Below, piece after piece: positions 62,496-64,000 of a DNA stretch of 64,000 nt; the first letter of the stretch is position 1, and the number at the start of each line of letters is the position of its first letter. Location: positions 967,465-1,031,464 of the forward strand of contig NC_020134.1 in NCBI RefSeq assembly GCF_000331995.1, written 5' to 3'. This DNA is from Thermoclostridium stercorarium subsp. stercorarium DSM 8532 (lineage in GTDB: Bacteria > Bacillota > Clostridia > DSM-8532). The notes under the pieces were generated by a model. The model saw only the letters and a list, made by a program, of their open reading frames with translations. It did not search any database and was not told the origin of the DNA. A program made the position numbers and the translations under genes.

Positions 62496-63437
62496 TTGCC
62501 GTTAGTTACAACAAAGGAAATGTTTAAAAAAGCTTATGAAGGCGGTTACGCCATCGGCGCCTTCAACGTGAACAATATGGAAATCATCCAGGGTATTACA
62601 GAAGCCGCCAAAGAAGTTAACGCGCCTTTGATTCTGCAGGTGTCCGCCGGAGCACGCAAGTATGCAAAGCATACCTATCTTGTGAAGCTGGTCGAAGCCG
62701 CAATTGAAGAAACAGGTCTTCCGATAGCCCTGCACCTCGACCATGGCGATTCTTTCGAGCTGTGCAAATCATGTATTGACGGCGGGTTTACATCGGTGAT
62801 GATAGACGCTTCGCACCTGCCTTTTGAAGAAAACATAAGAATAACCAAGCAGGTTGTCGACTATGCCCATTCAAAAGGCGTGGTTGTGGAAGCAGAGCTG
62901 GGGCGTCTGTCAGGTGTTGAGGACGATGTTAAGGTAGCCGAGCATGAGGCGATTTATACCGATCCCAATGAAGTTGAGGAATTTGTGGAACGTACAGGCG
63001 TAGACTCCCTCGCCATTGCCATAGGGACCAGCCATGGCGCCTACAAGTTCAAAGGCGAGCCGAAACTCCGTTTTGACATTCTGGAAGAAATTCAGAGAAG
63101 ACTGCCCGGATTCCCGATAGTTCTGCACGGCGCATCCTCCGTTATACCTGAATATGTGGAAATGATTAATAAATACGGCGGACAGATGCCCGGCGCAAAA
63201 GGAGTTCCTGAAGACATGCTTAGAAAAGCGGCTTCAATGGCTGTTTGCAAAATTAACATCGATTCCGACCTCCGTCTTGCAATGACAGCTACAATTCGCA
63301 AGTTCTTTGCTGAAAATCCCGGCGAATTTGACCCGAGAAAATATCTCGGTCCGGCCAGGGAAGAAATCAAGAAACTTGTCAAACATAAGCTGATTAACGT
63401 TCTCGGTTGCGCAGGAAAGGCATCTGAGATATTATAA
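62496..63437 (+). CDS. fba: Fructose-bisphosphate aldolase, class II
   Basis: The 313-residue zinc aldolase interconverts fructose 1,6-bisphosphate with dihydroxyacetone phosphate and glyceraldehyde 3-phosphate. Catalytic D82 and zinc ligand H83 lie in HLDHGDS. Further zinc ligands are the His in IGTSHGAY and LHGASS, and Glu in VEAELGRLSG. TTG start with AGGAGTG 9 nt upstream. It is monocistronic with its own promoter and hairpin. The triose products of the xylose and uronate routes in this window meet glycolysis at this step. Confidence 0.96.
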   Translation: MPLVTTKEMFKKAYEGGYAIGAFNVNNMEIIQGITEAAKEVNAPLILQVSAGARKYAKHTYLVKLVEAAIEETGLPIALHLDHGDSFELCKSCIDGGFTSVMIDASHLPFEENIRITKQVVDYAHSKGVVVEAELGRLSGVEDDVKVAEHEAIYTDPNEVEEFVERTGVDSLAIAIGTSHGAYKFKGEPKLRFDILEEIQRRLPGFPIVLHGASSVIPEYVEMINKYGGQMPGAKGVPEDMLRKAASMAVCKINIDSDLRLAMTATIRKFFAENPGEFDPRKYLGPAREEIKKLVKHKLINVLGCAGKASEIL

Positions 63438-63442
63438 TAAGA

Positions 63443-63482
63443 TTAACGGCGCGGCATTCAAGGCTGCGCCGTTAAATTATTT
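63443..63482 (+). terminator. Terminator of fba
   Basis: TTAACGGCGC (63443-63452) pairs with GCGCCGTTAA (63466-63475); the loop can add GGC/GCT. The following T tract is short (ATTATTT). Confidence 0.75.
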
Positions 63483-63578
63483 ATCCCCACTTATGAGGCT
63501 GTTTGTTTCTTGTATTCCGAAGGCGAAAAGAATGTTGCTGAAATTTTTTATCATGTCTGTTTCTCTTCTTCCTGTTAC

Positions 63579-63621
63579 AATATTATATGGTAATATTCCA
63601 AAATACCTTGTGGAAGGTATT
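63579..63621 (+). promoter_or_regulatory. Two adjacent palindromes upstream of the GH115-like gene
   Basis: AATATTA-TATGG-TAATATT (63579-63597) and AATACCTT-GTGG-AAGGTATT (63602-63621) are perfect inverted repeats placed side by side, 30-70 bp before the start codon. They look like regulator sites for a sugar-responsive gene; no regulator is known. Confidence 0.45.
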
Positions 63622-63650
63622 GCCACAACCGGATTGAAGGGGTAATGTCT

Positions 63651-64000
63651 ATGAATTGTTTTGTGCTGGATGTAAACACTTCATTTTGTCTTCCAAAACC
63701 AATGACGAAGCCGGTGGAACATGCGGCTGAGATCCTGTTCAGGGATTTCCGGAAAGTTTTCGGGAAAAGTCCTGAGACAACCGACAGCGACGGGAATGCA
63801 TCTGTTGTGGTGCGTTATGCCGGACAGGGTGATGAAATCGCAGGCAGGCCCGAATGCTTCAGAATATCGGTTTTTAAAAATGAAAAAGATGATTCCTGTA
63901 GAATGGATATAACGGGAAGCGATGATTTGGGAATCATTTATGCACTGCTTTATGTCAGCGAAAAATATCTGGGAGTGGATCGGTTCTGGTTTTGGACGGA
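63651..64000 (+). CDS. GH115-like glycoside hydrolase, N-terminal part (truncated by window end)
   Basis: The frame is open from ATG 63651 (AAGGGG 8 nt upstream) to the last base, 116 codons. The start resembles the N-terminal domain of large glycosidases that carry a substrate-mimic domain before the catalytic barrel. The segment MDITGSDDLGIIYALLYVSEKYLGVDRFWFWTD is split here as ITGSDDLGIIYALLYVSE and LGVDRFWFWTD, and recalls GH115 xylan alpha-glucuronidases (GSDKRGTIYG, WYWWAD). GH67 and related families have a similar domain, so the family call is tentative. No signal peptide is visible. A cytoplasmic alpha-glucuronidase would fit the xylose and GH43 genes in this window. Confidence 0.55.
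   Translation, partial: MNCFVLDVNTSFCLPKPMTKPVEHAAEILFRDFRKVFGKSPETTDSDGNASVVVRYAGQGDEIAGRPECFRISVFKNEKDDSCRMDITGSDDLGIIYALLYVSEKYLGVDRFWFWT

Overview
The window looks like a chromosomal segment of a low-GC, anaerobic, spore-forming, plant-polysaccharide-degrading clostridium. Spore formation is shown by an uninterrupted sigK, a cwlJ-gerQ pair, a YtvI-type membrane protein and a 47-residue Spo0E-like gene. Anaerobic life is shown by a multisubunit [FeFe]-hydrogenase operon. Sugar use is shown by xylose, pectin and aldolase genes. The DAP-aminotransferase route to lysine and MurT/GatD amidation of lipid II also fit Clostridia. A cluster III (Ruminiclostridium/Thermoclostridium-like) host is my inference; I cannot name the species. 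No rRNA, tRNA, CRISPR array, insertion sequence or prophage was seen.

Layout, left part. Positions 1-5 kb hold the end of an ABC exporter and a two-component system followed by a peptide-immunity-type ABC transporter. This locus appears partly decayed: the response regulator lacks its conserved Lys-Pro loop and the second permease is a fragment. A xylB-ROK regulator-xylA operon follows (5-9.2 kb) behind a perfect 10-bp inverted repeat. After a PDZ membrane protein come cysteine desulfurase, IscU-type scaffold, an RNA cyclic phosphodiesterase and mnmA (10.8-14.3 kb), a sulfur-transfer set for Fe-S clusters and tRNA thiolation. The gap behind mnmA carries an unusual set of complementary segments that can form two mutually exclusive double hairpins. 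Sporulation genes (ytvI, sigK, gerQ, cwlJ), deoC, a cyclase, a glucan phosphorylase, a DivIVA-domain protein and an Lrp-type regulator with an aminotransferase fill 14.7-25 kb.

Middle part. FabI, a Gld-type ABC system (ATPase, permease, GldG, DUF4340; 26.5-31.1 kb) and the hydrogenase operon hndA-[HATPase]-hndB-hndC-hndD (31.4-36.4 kb) follow. The hydrogenase promoter overlaps two tandem Rex boxes, which would couple H2 production to NADH/NAD+. A pectin/hemicellulose cluster of cytoplasmic GH43, GH105 and GH28 enzymes behind a TIM-barrel isomerase lies at 37.4-42.3 kb. CopA/CopZ copper export and an AEC permease follow.

Right part. An ECF-transporter S component is divergent from a MocR-type regulator whose PLP-binding lysine is replaced by Thr. 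Then come a KamA-family radical SAM aminomutase without the lysine-binding aspartates, asnS-dapF-dapL, murT-gatD (minus strand), an ECF sigma/anti-sigma pair, polA-coaE-lytic transglycosylase, fba, and the start of a GH115-like gene cut by the window end. Most genes have clear Shine-Dalgarno sequences, several with TTG starts, and intrinsic terminators separate most units.
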